Counted from the first letter of the stretch, positions 1 through 7,033 are shown. The stretch is DNA of 9,689 nucleotides from an uncultured Rhodospirillaceae bacterium (GCA_937916005.1 CALGIA010000476.1:1-9689); one strand, 5' to 3'. Made by a program: numbers and translations. The notes: generated from the sequence alone by a model not told the origin.

Positions 1-1127
1 CCCCAGATTTCGTCGGCCAATTCGACGATCATGCGCAGCTTGGCCCATTGCTGGTCTTCGGACAGCACGTTGCCGGTGGTATGGCTGGCGAAACCGCACT
101 GCGCGCTGAGGCAGAGCTGGTCGAGGGGAACGAATTTCGCGGCCTCGTCGATGCGGCGCCTGATGTCTTCCTTGGGTTCGAGCTCACCGAATTTTGAGGT
201 CACCACACCAAGCACCACGCGCTTGCCCGGCGGCACGAAACGCAGGGGCTGGAAATCACCGGCCCGTTCGGAATCATATTCGAGAAAAAATCCATCGACT
301 TCGATCTCATTGAAGATCACCTCGGCGACCGCCTCATAGCCGCCTTCCGCCATGCCCCGGCTGACCGAGTTGCCTCGGCAAAGATGAACCGTCGCCGTCA
401 TGTCGGCGGGACGCGCGCCAATCGATTGATTGATCAGATTGGCATATGTCGATGGCAGGGTGGCCAGGTTTTCACCCATCGCCTCGGCGCGCGCGCGCAT
501 TTTCGTATCGCAAAGATAGGCGAGATTGGTATCGTCGAGCTGGACATAGCGGCAGCCAAGCGCCGCCAGATCAGCGATTTCAGACCGCCAGATCCTGGTC
601 GCGTCCGAAAAGAATTCATCCATGTCGGGATAGATTTCCGCATCGATTGCGCCCCGTCCGCCGCGAAAATGCAGCATGCTGGGTGACGGAACGCAGACTT
701 TCGCCGTACGCGTCGTCTGGCTGGCGAGGAATTCAAAATCGGCGTGCTGGATGCCGCTTTCGGGCCAGGTGAGTTTCGCCGTGGTTTGCGGCGCCGGGGG
801 TTGCCAGTCGCGCATGACCTCGCCCACTCCCACGGCGCTGCGATCGCCATGGGAGGCCTTGGGCATTTCCACGCCGCCGATGCCGTTCAGGAAATCGCCG
901 GACCAGGACCCACGCCGGAAATCCCCATCGGTGATCGCCTGAAGCCCGACGTCTTCCTGTTTGCGGACAACATCGGCGATCAGCCGGTCTTCCAGTTCAC
1001 GCAGCGCTTCGGCGGTGATCTCACCCGCCTGGCGCTGCTCCCGCGCCGCCTTGAGTTCGTCGGGGCGCAGCAGACTGCCCACCTGATCAGCCCGAAACGG
1101 GCCTTTGGAATTATTGGCATCGGTCAC
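1..1127 (-). CDS. MetE-core / cobalamin-independent methionine synthase II-like methyltransferase (3' end cut)
   Basis: Partial: 375 codons are visible, and the reading ends in VELADEIW, a usual C-terminal stretch of this family, so only a few residues are lost. The protein corresponds to the catalytic (UROD/MetE-like) barrel of methionine synthase without the N-terminal domain of full-length MetE. Visible signatures: RADQVGSLLRP at residues 12-22, DGDFRRGSW at 67-75, HLC with H248 and C250, FLEYD with E283, and QCGF with C344. H, C, E and C match the zinc-binding set known in MetE, which activates a thiol acceptor. The start is GTG at 1127, chosen because GGAAGGA (complement of 1136-1142) lies 8 nt upstream. 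Stand-alone MetE-core proteins include methyl transferases to homocysteine and relatives such as epoxyalkane:coenzyme M transferase, so the donor and acceptor are unknown. It is divergent from the MFS gene. Family call is firm; exact reaction is not. Confidence 0.9.
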   Translation of the reverse strand, partial: MTDANNSKGPFRADQVGSLLRPDELKAAREQRQAGEITAEALRELEDRLIADVVRKQEDVGLQAITDGDFRRGSWSGDFLNGIGGVEMPKASHGDRSAVGVGEVMRDWQPPAPQTTAKLTWPESGIQHADFEFLASQTTRTAKVCVPSPSMLHFRGGRGAIDAEIYPDMDEFFSDATRIWRSEIADLAALGCRYVQLDDTNLAYLCDTKMRARAEAMGENLATLPSTYANLINQSIGARPADMTATVHLCRGNSVSRGMAEGGYEAVAEVIFNEIEVDGFFLEYDSERAGDFQPLRFVPPGKRVVLGVVTSKFGELEPKEDIRRRIDEAAKFVPLDQLCLSAQCGFASHTTGNVLSEDQQWAKLRMIVELADEIW

Positions 1128-1297
1128 TGTCTGGGTCCTTCCAGAATTGGTTCTGTGCGGTCGCTTGTTGTTAAGCGAGCGGCCATGTGGACGCAAGTTT
1201 TACCCGCGTCGGAAAGGCTCATTCAAGGGTAAAGCTGGATTCAGGCGGCCCGTCAGCGTTATACCAAGGAACGTTGATCAAGGCCCAGCCAGCACAC
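1128..1297. promoter_or_regulatory. Divergent intergenic region between MetE-core gene and MFS gene
   Basis: This 170-nt spacer should hold promoters for both divergent genes. Seen directly: a short inverted repeat CAGAA-TTGG-TTCTG (1142-1155), a second one at 1161-1178 (listed separately), and AAGGA at 1266-1270. On the minus strand TTGCGT, 17 nt, TAACAA is a weak sigma70-like pair whose -10 falls in the loop of the second inverted repeat. Toward the MFS gene, TTATAC at 1259-1264 resembles a -10 but has no convincing -35. Promoter placement is therefore inference. Confidence 0.4.
1161..1178. promoter_or_regulatory. Inverted repeat TCGCTT-N6-AAGCGA, possible operator
   Basis: Perfect 6-bp arms (1161-1166 and 1173-1178) flank the 6-nt spacer gttgtt. 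The site lies 34 nt upstream of the GTG start of the MetE-core gene and overlaps the weak minus-strand -10 candidate TAACAA, a position where a repressor would act. Short arms can arise by chance, so this is only a candidate. Confidence 0.25.
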
Positions 1298-2605
1298 ATG
1301 CCCAATTCCGCCCCCGCACCCGACCCAGAGCGCGACCCAGAACGCGACCCAGAACGCGACCCAGAACGCGACAATGTTCCATTCCGGCTTCAGCTGCCGA
1401 TTTATGTCGTTGCCTTCTTTACCGGCAACCTGCAGCCCATGGCGGCCGTGATCATGCCCCTGTGGGCGCTGGAGCTGGGCGCGTCGCCGCTCATCATCGG
1501 GTTGATCATTTCGGCCCGGCAGATCCTGACCGTGACCCTGTCGATCCATGGCGGCGCCATGCTGGACCGCCATGGCCCGCGCCAGGTGATCATTGCTCTG
1601 GGATTGATCGGCGCGGCGACCATGGGGCTGTTTCCCCTGTTGCCGATCATCTGGGTGGCGATCCTTCTGCAGATGGTGTCCGGTTTCGCCGAAAGCACCA
1701 ACTGGATCGGAACCCAGGCGCTGGTTGGGCGCTTGCTGAAAGGCCACGCGGTTTTCGCCGGCCGCATGACCGCATCGGCCCGGTTCGGCGGCTTCATCGG
1801 CCCCATCGTGACCGGGCTTTCCTGGGAGGTTTACGGCCCCGCTGGCGGCTTCGCGTTCATGAGCGCCTGGATCGTTTGCGGTGTCGCGGCGTCGGTCATA
1901 CTGCCCGATGACCGGACCCATGCGCCGGCCGACCCGGACGCGCCGGACACCATTGACGTATCCACGAAGCGGCGCGCCTCGAACATCATGCCCAAGCTGA
2001 CCGACTACAAGACCGCGTTCCGATTGTTGTTGCTGCCGGCTGTCGCGATGGTCATCGCGGCCACAATCATGCGCCAGACCGGCACGGGAATGCAGTCATC
2101 ATTTTACGGCATCTGGCTCAAGGATATCGGGTTTTCCGCGGGGACAATCGGGCTGTTGATCGGCATCGGCAATGGCGCGTCGGCCGTGTCGGCGCTGACC
2201 ATCGGTCCGCTCACCCGGCGCTTCTCGAAACACTGGCCCCTGATGTGGACCATCGTCATCGCCATCGTTTCCATCGCGATCACGCCCATGCTGGACACGC
2301 TGGGATTGCTGATCGTCGCCATCGCCTTGCGCGGCCTCGGCCAGGGCCTCAACCTGCCGCTGATGATGACCATCGGCAGCCAGGCCGTGGGATTCCATTT
2401 GCAGGGACGCATGGCGGCGCTGCGGATTTCCTTCAACCGGTTTGGCGGCGCGCTGGTGCCGTTGGGCATGGGCGCCCTGGCGGAAGTGATCGGTCTCGAA
2501 TATGCATTTTATACGGTTGGCTTCATCGGGGTCGGGATGATCGGCATTCTCGCGATATGGATTTTCATCGCAAAGCCGTTCGAGGCCGAGGAAGCCAGCC
2601 GGTAA
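1298..2605 (+). CDS. MFS transporter with N-terminal DPER repeat
   Basis: A 435-residue integral membrane protein of the major facilitator superfamily, probably moving a small organic solute across the inner membrane; direction and substrate unknown. Residues 9-25 are a charged DPER tandem repeat before the first membrane segment (about 32-52). MFS motif A is seen as GGAMLDRHGPR at residues 85-95 in the first cytoplasmic loop. A hydrophilic central linker (DDRTHAPADPD and onward) separates two six-helix halves. Start choice is uncertain: ATG at 1298 has only a distant AAGG; an in-frame TTG at 1274 follows AAGGA by just 3 nt; a GTG at 1187 has no visible ribosome binding site. The UbiD-family gene follows 82 nt downstream on the same strand, so the two may be co-transcribed and the transporter may serve the UbiD substrate or product. 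Stop is TAA. Confidence 0.88.
   Translation: MPNSAPAPDPERDPERDPERDPERDNVPFRLQLPIYVVAFFTGNLQPMAAVIMPLWALELGASPLIIGLIISARQILTVTLSIHGGAMLDRHGPRQVIIALGLIGAATMGLFPLLPIIWVAILLQMVSGFAESTNWIGTQALVGRLLKGHAVFAGRMTASARFGGFIGPIVTGLSWEVYGPAGGFAFMSAWIVCGVAASVILPDDRTHAPADPDAPDTIDVSTKRRASNIMPKLTDYKTAFRLLLLPAVAMVIAATIMRQTGTGMQSSFYGIWLKDIGFSAGTIGLLIGIGNGASAVSALTIGPLTRRFSKHWPLMWTIVIAIVSIAITPMLDTLGLLIVAIALRGLGQGLNLPLMMTIGSQAVGFHLQGRMAALRISFNRFGGALVPLGMGALAEVIGLEYAFYTVGFIGVGMIGILAIWIFIAKPFEAEEASR
1322..1372 (+). repeat. 12-bp in-frame tandem repeat encoding DPER
   Basis: Four consecutive copies of gacccagaacgc, the first with one substitution (gacccagagcgc), plus a 3-nt partial copy. Because the unit is a multiple of three, copy-number change would lengthen or shorten the cytoplasmic N-terminus of the MFS protein without breaking the frame. 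The near-identity of copies at base level indicates recent duplication by slippage (inference). Confidence 0.95.
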
Positions 2606-2687
2606 GACCAGAAAATGGACAATTCGGATTGGGATCGACGGGGTTTCCAATTAGGTTAGCGGCCAGACATAGAGGGAGTGCTGAACA
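2606..2687 (+). other. Short spacer between MFS and UbiD-family genes
   Basis: 82 nt with no hairpin resembling a terminator and no clear promoter. It ends with the ribosome binding site AGGGAG at 2673-2678, 9 nt before the GTG start at 2688, which decides that start. The lack of a terminator supports read-through from the MFS gene. Confidence 0.5.
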
Positions 2688-4118
2688 GTGGCCAACAAGG
2701 ATCTCAGAGACTGGATTGCGGAGCTGGAAGCGGCGGGTCAGCTGCAACGGGTATCGGGCGCGGAGCGCGATGAGGAAATCGGCGCCATCGTCGACATCCA
2801 TATGCGCAAGATGACCAACCCGGCGGTGCTGTTTGACGAGATTCCCGGCTTCGGCAAAAACCACCGGGTGCTGGCCAATATCCTGACCTCCGTGCCGCGC
2901 ATCAATATCGCCCTTGGCCTGCCGATCGAGACCTCGGAAGTCGATCTGGTCCGCTACTGGCGCGACTACATGAAAAACCAGCCGTCGATCCCGCCGATTG
3001 AACTCAATGGCGGGCCGCTGCTGGACAATGTCAGCTCGGGCGACGACATCGACATCACCACCATCCCAACGCCCAAATGGCATGAAGATGACGGCGGATA
3101 TTTCATCGGCACCGCCTGCATGGTGGTGATGCGCGATCCGGATTCGGGCTGGATCAATTACGGCGCCTACCGGGTTCAGTCACACGGCCCCAAGCTGGCC
3201 TCGCTGATGACGTCCAAGGGCAAGCACGGCAATCTGATCATGCGCAAATATCATGAACGGGGCGAGCCCTGCCCCGTGGCCGTGGTGGCCGGCATGCATC
3301 CGGTGCTGTTCATGATGGCCGGGCTGGAAATGCCCTATGGCAAGAATGAATATGATTGCGCCGGCGGGCTGCTCGGCGAAGGGGTCGAGATCATTAATAT
3401 GCCGGTGACCAATCTGCCGGTGCCGGCCAATGCGGAAATCGCCTTCGAGGGTTTTCTGCATCCCGACGATCTGGTCGACGAAGGACCGTTCGGCGAATGG
3501 ACCGGATATTACGCCGGCGGCGCCAACAAGGAACCGGCGATCCGCATCGAAACCCTGATGCATCGCGATGACCCGATCCTGATGGGTGCGATCCCGGCGG
3601 TGCCGCCCAATGACGACACGTTTTATCGCGGTTCATACAGATGCGGCGCGGTATGGAACCAGCTGGAGGCGGCGGGCATTCCCGAGGTCAAGGGCGTCTG
3701 GGCCCATGAGGCCGGCGGCAGCCGCATGTGGCTGACCGTGTCCATCAAGCAGATGTATGGCGGCCATGCCAAGCAGGCCGGGCTGATCGCGTCCCAATGC
3801 CATGCCGGGGCCTATGCCAACCGCTGGGTCGTGGTGGTCGACGACGATATCGACCCGGCCAACATGAATGACGTGATCTGGTCCATGTGCACACGCTGCG
3901 ACCCCAAGGACGGGCTCGACATTCTCAACGGCTGCTGGTCGACCCACCTGGATCCCATGAGCTACAGCTACGAAGACCCGCGCAATTCACGGGTGGTGGT
4001 CGACGCCTGCAAACCGTTCCGGCGGCGCGACAGCTTCCCCGAAGTGGTCCGCACCAGCACCGACCTGGAAGACCGGGTGCGGGAAAAATGGGGCGACATG
4101 CTGCCGCCCCGGGGGTGA
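2688..4118 (+). CDS. UbiD-family prenylated-FMN-dependent decarboxylase
   Basis: A 476-residue cytoplasmic enzyme, close to the usual UbiD length of about 490-500. UbiD enzymes reversibly (de)carboxylate aromatic or alpha,beta-unsaturated acids using prenylated FMN made by UbiX. The signature is intact: N157 and R162 in NYGAYR have the same spacing as the Fdc1 N168/R173 pair, and EGPFGE gives E265 and E270, matching the Fdc1 E277/E282 pair, so the R-E-E catalytic set is present. Further family stretches are HPVLFMMAGLEMPYGKNEYD and the acidic VVVVDDDIDP. The GTG start has AGGGAG 9 nt upstream. Housekeeping UbiD acts in ubiquinone synthesis, but the neighbours (transporters, Rieske oxygenase, amidohydrolase) favour a catabolic aromatic-acid decarboxylase. 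No ubiX is in the window. The gene ends 15 nt from the oppositely oriented amidohydrolase. Confidence 0.93.
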   Translation: MANKDLRDWIAELEAAGQLQRVSGAERDEEIGAIVDIHMRKMTNPAVLFDEIPGFGKNHRVLANILTSVPRINIALGLPIETSEVDLVRYWRDYMKNQPSIPPIELNGGPLLDNVSSGDDIDITTIPTPKWHEDDGGYFIGTACMVVMRDPDSGWINYGAYRVQSHGPKLASLMTSKGKHGNLIMRKYHERGEPCPVAVVAGMHPVLFMMAGLEMPYGKNEYDCAGGLLGEGVEIINMPVTNLPVPANAEIAFEGFLHPDDLVDEGPFGEWTGYYAGGANKEPAIRIETLMHRDDPILMGAIPAVPPNDDTFYRGSYRCGAVWNQLEAAGIPEVKGVWAHEAGGSRMWLTVSIKQMYGGHAKQAGLIASQCHAGAYANRWVVVVDDDIDPANMNDVIWSMCTRCDPKDGLDILNGCWSTHLDPMSYSYEDPRNSRVVVDACKPFRRRDSFPEVVRTSTDLEDRVREKWGDMLPPRG

Positions 4119-4133
4119 TGAATTCCAGATCAG
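4119..4133. other. Convergent 15-nt junction of UbiD and amidohydrolase genes
   Basis: The TGA of the UbiD gene (4116-4118) and the TAG of the amidohydrolase (complement of 4134-4136) face each other with 15 nt between. There is no room for an independent terminator, so transcripts from both sides probably overlap. Confidence 0.8.
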
Positions 4134-5162
4134 CTATTCGGCGGCAACCTGATACGGCGCGATAGGCGCAAGATCCGCCAGCAGCGCGGCTGCGTTATCG
4201 TGCAGAATCGCGCGCCGCGCATTATCGCCGATATCGGCGGCGGCAAGTTCCTGGTCCGACCATTCACAGCCGAAATCCGTCCCATCGGTGCCGAACACGA
4301 TTTTTTCCGCGCCATAGACCGCAACGCCCATCTCAATCGCGCGGGCGCCGAAGGAATTGCAGTCGACAAACAGATTGGGCTTGACGAAACGGGTCGAGGG
4401 CATCGGTTCGTCCGGCGTGTCCAGAAGATTGCGATGATCGAGACGCCCTATCTCATAGGGAATATTGCCGCCCAGATTATGGATATGGATGCGCAAATTC
4501 GGATAATCGTCGAGGATATCCGTATAGCACAACGTCATCATGTTGGATGACAGGCTGGCTTGCATATCCAGCGTCCCGAGCCGGGGGCTGAAATTATCCG
4601 CGCCGCCGGCAACCCGCGGCCACTTGTCGCCCGGGCGCGGTCCCCAATGGATAAAAATCAAGGCGCTGTGACGGTTCGCCGCCGCCAGCAACGGGCGATA
4701 GGCCTCGGTGTCCTCGTAGCTCATGAATGCGTTGCCGGGCAGAATGGCGCCGACAATGCCGGGCAATTGCATGGCGCGGTCAAACTCGGCCACCGACGCA
4801 TCCATATCGGCCTGCGGAAGAGACGCATAGCCGACGAACCGGCCGGGATGGGCCTGGGCCATCGCCGAGACCTCGTCATTATACAGACGCACCAGCGGCA
4901 GAGATTCCTCGACCGGCAAACGTTCGATCCACTGAAGCCCGCCGAACAGGGACAGTGCTGCGGTGGAAATCCCGCGCCGGTCCATCACGGCGAGACGATC
5001 TTCCAGATTATCAAATGCCTCGCTCAGGGGCATATCGCCCCGCCGGCTGCGCAGAACTTCCACGCCGTCATCTCCGGCTTCTATCAAGGGCTGGGTCTTG
5101 CGGGCGCGCAAAGCGTCGATCAACGCGGGCGGGCGCCAATGGGAATGCATGTCGATGGTCAT
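4134..5162 (-). CDS. Amidohydrolase-2 / ACMSD-type metal-dependent decarboxylase or hydrolase
   Basis: A 342-residue cytoplasmic TIM-barrel enzyme of the amidohydrolase family that includes ACMS decarboxylase, gamma-resorcylate and 5-carboxyvanillate decarboxylases, and 4-oxalomesaconate hydratase. Metal-site residues are visible and close to the numbering I recall for ACMSD: H6 and H8 in DMHSHW, H172 in FIHWG, H228 in IHIHNLGG, D293 in FGTDGTD; R240 in EIGRLDHR matches the substrate-binding arginine. The start is ATG at 5162: AAGGGAG (complement of 5172-5178) lies 9 nt upstream and the HxH motif directly follows. An upstream in-frame ATG at 5225 would add 21 residues that do not resemble the family. 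Context with UbiD and a VanA-like oxygenase supports a role in aromatic-acid breakdown; decarboxylation versus hydration or hydrolysis cannot be told from sequence. It is divergent from the TRAP operon. Confidence 0.88.
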   Translation of the reverse strand: MTIDMHSHWRPPALIDALRARKTQPLIEAGDDGVEVLRSRRGDMPLSEAFDNLEDRLAVMDRRGISTAALSLFGGLQWIERLPVEESLPLVRLYNDEVSAMAQAHPGRFVGYASLPQADMDASVAEFDRAMQLPGIVGAILPGNAFMSYEDTEAYRPLLAAANRHSALIFIHWGPRPGDKWPRVAGGADNFSPRLGTLDMQASLSSNMMTLCYTDILDDYPNLRIHIHNLGGNIPYEIGRLDHRNLLDTPDEPMPSTRFVKPNLFVDCNSFGARAIEMGVAVYGAEKIVFGTDGTDFGCEWSDQELAAADIGDNARRAILHDNAAALLADLAPIAPYQVAAE

Positions 5163-5300
5163 CTGGGTGGTCTCCCTTGTCGCGGATCCGATGGATATGC
5201 TGACGGAATTGGGGATTCTTTGCAAGACCAGCCGGTTTTTCGGTCAATCTTCAACATGCTTCTACATTGGAAGAAATGCTTTCCTCTGTCTTTGATGTCA

Positions 5301-5323
5301 AGTCATCGGGCCCGAGAATGACT
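5301..5323. promoter_or_regulatory. Nested inverted repeat upstream of dctP
   Basis: Arms AGTCAT (5301-5306) and ATGACT (5318-5323) are exact reverse complements. Between and overlapping them lies the perfect 10-bp palindrome TCGGGCCCGA (5306-5315), centred slightly to the left. It could be an operator, or a hairpin in a transcript running through the region; no T-run follows on the plus strand, so a terminator is unlikely. Confidence 0.3.
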
Positions 5324-5381
5324 CTATTTGATGTTTCAAAAAACAAAATTCCATAAAATCCGGAATCGAGAAAAAGTTGCG

Positions 5382-5394
5382 GGTTTGACAAACC
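5382..5394. promoter_or_regulatory. Perfect 13-bp palindrome GGTTTGACAAACC, candidate operator of TRAP operon
   Basis: Six-base arms GGTTTG and CAAACC surround a single central A, and the -35-like TTGACA (5385-5390) sits inside. It lies 45 nt before the dctP start. A palindrome of this size next to a transporter promoter is typical of a repressor or activator site (inference); the matching regulator gene is not in the window. Confidence 0.4.
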
Positions 5395-5439
5395 ATTTGG
5401 GATGAGCGAACGTTTAGGTCGTTAAACAGGGAGGAAAGC

Positions 5440-6423
5440 ATGTCTAGACGAACATTTATAGCTGCCAGCTTGGTGGGAGCCGTCTTTATGGTGGCCGCCG
5501 GGACCGTTACCGCCGCCGAAATGAACCTCAAGGCGGGTTATTTCATCAGCAACAAAAAGTCACTGACCCGTCAGGCGTTCGACCAATTCGCCGACAAGGT
5601 CAATGCCGACGGCAAGGGTCTGGTCCGCATCGGCCAGATTGTCGGCAATGAATCGATCCCGTCGCGCCAATTGGGCAATGCCGTAAAAAGCGGGCTGCTC
5701 GACATCGCCGGCACGCCGCCGGCTTACATGGCCAATCTGGTCAAGCTCGCGACCGGGTTCACGCCCACGACCAAAACGTCAAAGGTCATGCGCGCGAACG
5801 GCGCCTGGGACATCTTCAAGGACCTGTTCGCAAAGCAGGCAAACATGCATCTGCTGTCGATGTATGGCGGCGATATCGTGTTCCACATATACAGCAACAA
5901 GCCGATCAAGACGCTGGCCGACTTCAAGGGCATGAAACTGCGCACGTCCAACACCTACAAGGCGTTCTTCGATGCGCTGGGCGCCCGGACGCTGCAGATG
6001 CCTCGGCGCGAAATCTTCACCGCCATGGAGCGCGGCGCGGTCGACGCCTTCGCCAACCTGGATTCCGAGGTGATTTCGCAGGGCTGGCATGAAGTGTCCA
6101 AGTACCGGCTCGAACCCGGCTTCTATCACCCGATCATCATCGTCGGAATCAACCTCAATAAATGGAAGACCATGAATTCAGCCCAGCAAGGGGTGCTGAC
6201 GACGGCAGGCCTTTACCTTGAGAACGAACTGTCCGCGGAATTGGGCAGGAAGGATCGGGCGATCGGCAATGAACTGGTCACGACAAAGGGCATGAAGCGC
6301 AACATTCTGTCCGCCGCCGATTCCAAGAAGTTCCTCGACCTCGCCTACACCGCGCAATGGGATGTCGTTGAAAAACGTGATCCCGTGGTCGGGAAGAAGC
6401 TCCGCTCCCTGATCGGCAAATAA
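5440..6423 (+). CDS. dctP: TRAP transporter solute-binding protein, DctP family
   Basis: A 327-residue periplasmic substrate-binding protein of a tripartite ATP-independent periplasmic transporter. Residues 1-26 are a signal peptide: RR near the N-terminus, a hydrophobic core and a likely cleavage near TVTAA. The mature part follows the DctP fold: KAGYFISN strand at 31-38, NKPIKTLADFKGMKLRTS at 153-170, and R168 in MKLRT is the conserved arginine that in the family pairs with the ligand carboxylate. FTAMERGAVDAF at 193-204 is the usual second signature. The ATG has AGGGAGGA just upstream. It is first in a dctP-dctQ-dctM operon. A carboxylate ligand is expected; given the neighbouring enzymes, an aromatic or ring-derived acid is a reasonable guess. 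Confidence 0.92.
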   Translation: MSRRTFIAASLVGAVFMVAAGTVTAAEMNLKAGYFISNKKSLTRQAFDQFADKVNADGKGLVRIGQIVGNESIPSRQLGNAVKSGLLDIAGTPPAYMANLVKLATGFTPTTKTSKVMRANGAWDIFKDLFAKQANMHLLSMYGGDIVFHIYSNKPIKTLADFKGMKLRTSNTYKAFFDALGARTLQMPRREIFTAMERGAVDAFANLDSEVISQGWHEVSKYRLEPGFYHPIIIVGINLNKWKTMNSAQQGVLTTAGLYLENELSAELGRKDRAIGNELVTTKGMKRNILSAADSKKFLDLAYTAQWDVVEKRDPVVGKKLRSLIGK

Positions 6424-6449
6424 CGCCCGATCCTGTCGGTCAATTGAAT

Positions 6450-6485
6450 GCGCTCCGGGGGCAGACATCCCCGGAGCGCCTTTAT
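6450..6485 (+). terminator. Strong hairpin between dctP and dctQ (attenuating terminator or mRNA stabiliser)
   Basis: A perfect 11-bp stem, GCGCTCCGGGG (6450-6460) and CCCCGGAGCGC (6469-6479), with an 8-nt loop gcagacat, followed by ctttat. The short T-run makes it a weak or partial terminator. Located after the binding-protein gene and before the membrane subunits, it probably keeps dctP expression above dctQM by partial termination or by protecting the upstream mRNA end, as known for many binding-protein operons. Confidence 0.8.
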
Positions 6486-6508
6486 CCCTGACTAAAAGAG
6501 GCTGTTTC

Positions 6509-7033
6509 ATGAAGAAACTGGATGCGGCGTTTGATCGCCTGCTTGCCTTGACCGCAATTGTGCCCGGGGTGATCATTGCACTGCTGGCGCTCGGGGTGGC
6601 CTGGGAGGTTTTTACGCGAAATTTGGGCATGACCGGCTTTTACTGGATGCTGGAAGCGGTCGAATACGGGCTGTTGATCCTGACCATGGTGGGGGCGGCC
6701 TATGTGCTCAGCATCGGACGCCACGTGACGGTCGATCTGGTCCTCAATGCCGTGCCGCCCCACATTCATCGATGGTTCCGGATCGTCATCGATCTGGTGA
6801 TCGTCCTGATCTCCGCGGTCATTCTTTACTACGGGATCGTCGCCGCGCACCTCGCCTATGTCGAGGATTCCACGCTGTATAAATCCTTCGATATCAAGGA
6901 ATGGATGCCGATGTCCGTGGTGCCGATCGGCATGTCACTGTTCACCATCGAGGCGGTCCGCCATCTCATCCGGTCCATCTTCGCACCCCCCGACGATGCG
7001 GATCGGGGAACCGAAATCAACGAGGTGTTCTGA
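6509..7033 (+). CDS. dctQ: TRAP transporter small membrane subunit, DctQ family
   Basis: A 174-residue inner-membrane protein with four predicted transmembrane helices at about 11-34, 48-69, 90-113 and 132-156, the DctQ layout. GRHVTVDLV at 70-78, after the second helix, is the conserved DctQ loop motif. It pairs with the large DctM subunit to form the sodium-coupled transport unit that receives solute from DctP. Start ATG is 7 nt after AAGAGG (6496-6501). It ends only 3 nt before dctM, so translation of the two is probably coupled. The C-terminus ends in an acidic hydrophilic tail. Confidence 0.92.
   Translation: MKKLDAAFDRLLALTAIVPGVIIALLALGVAWEVFTRNLGMTGFYWMLEAVEYGLLILTMVGAAYVLSIGRHVTVDLVLNAVPPHIHRWFRIVIDLVIVLISAVILYYGIVAAHLAYVEDSTLYKSFDIKEWMPMSVVPIGMSLFTIEAVRHLIRSIFAPPDDADRGTEINEVF

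Larger units (their letters stand above)
5163..5439. promoter_or_regulatory. Divergent regulatory region between amidohydrolase and TRAP operon
   Basis: 277 nt, clearly richer in A and T than the flanking genes from about 5200 to 5420, with no credible gene. Toward dctP there is a -10-like TAAAAT at 5354-5359 without an ideal -35, and a perfect TTGACA at 5385-5390 without a good -10 at 16-18 nt. Toward the amidohydrolase, TTGACC (complement of 5242-5247) is a possible -35 with a poor -10. Two inverted repeats (5301-5323 and 5382-5394) are listed separately. A dctP ribosome binding site AGGGAGGA is at 5428-5435. A shared regulator controlling both directions is plausible but not shown. Confidence 0.6.

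Noticed and set aside
384..1232. Several plus-strand open frames opposite the MetE-core gene
   Set aside because: High-GC shadows of the minus-strand gene, which shows all family motifs in one uninterrupted frame.
1322..1372. CRISPR or mobile-element repeat
   Set aside because: Contiguous 12-bp units without spacers, in coding frame, with no transposase or terminal inverted repeats nearby.
1105..1911. Plus-strand open frame of 268 codons over the MetE/MFS junction and MFS gene
   Set aside because: Arg/Pro-rich translation without family features; it is the shifted frame of the DPER repeat and the MFS gene.
4560..5321. Plus-strand open frame of 253 codons opposite the amidohydrolase
   Set aside because: The minus strand encodes a full amidohydrolase with all metal ligands; the plus-strand translation resembles no family.
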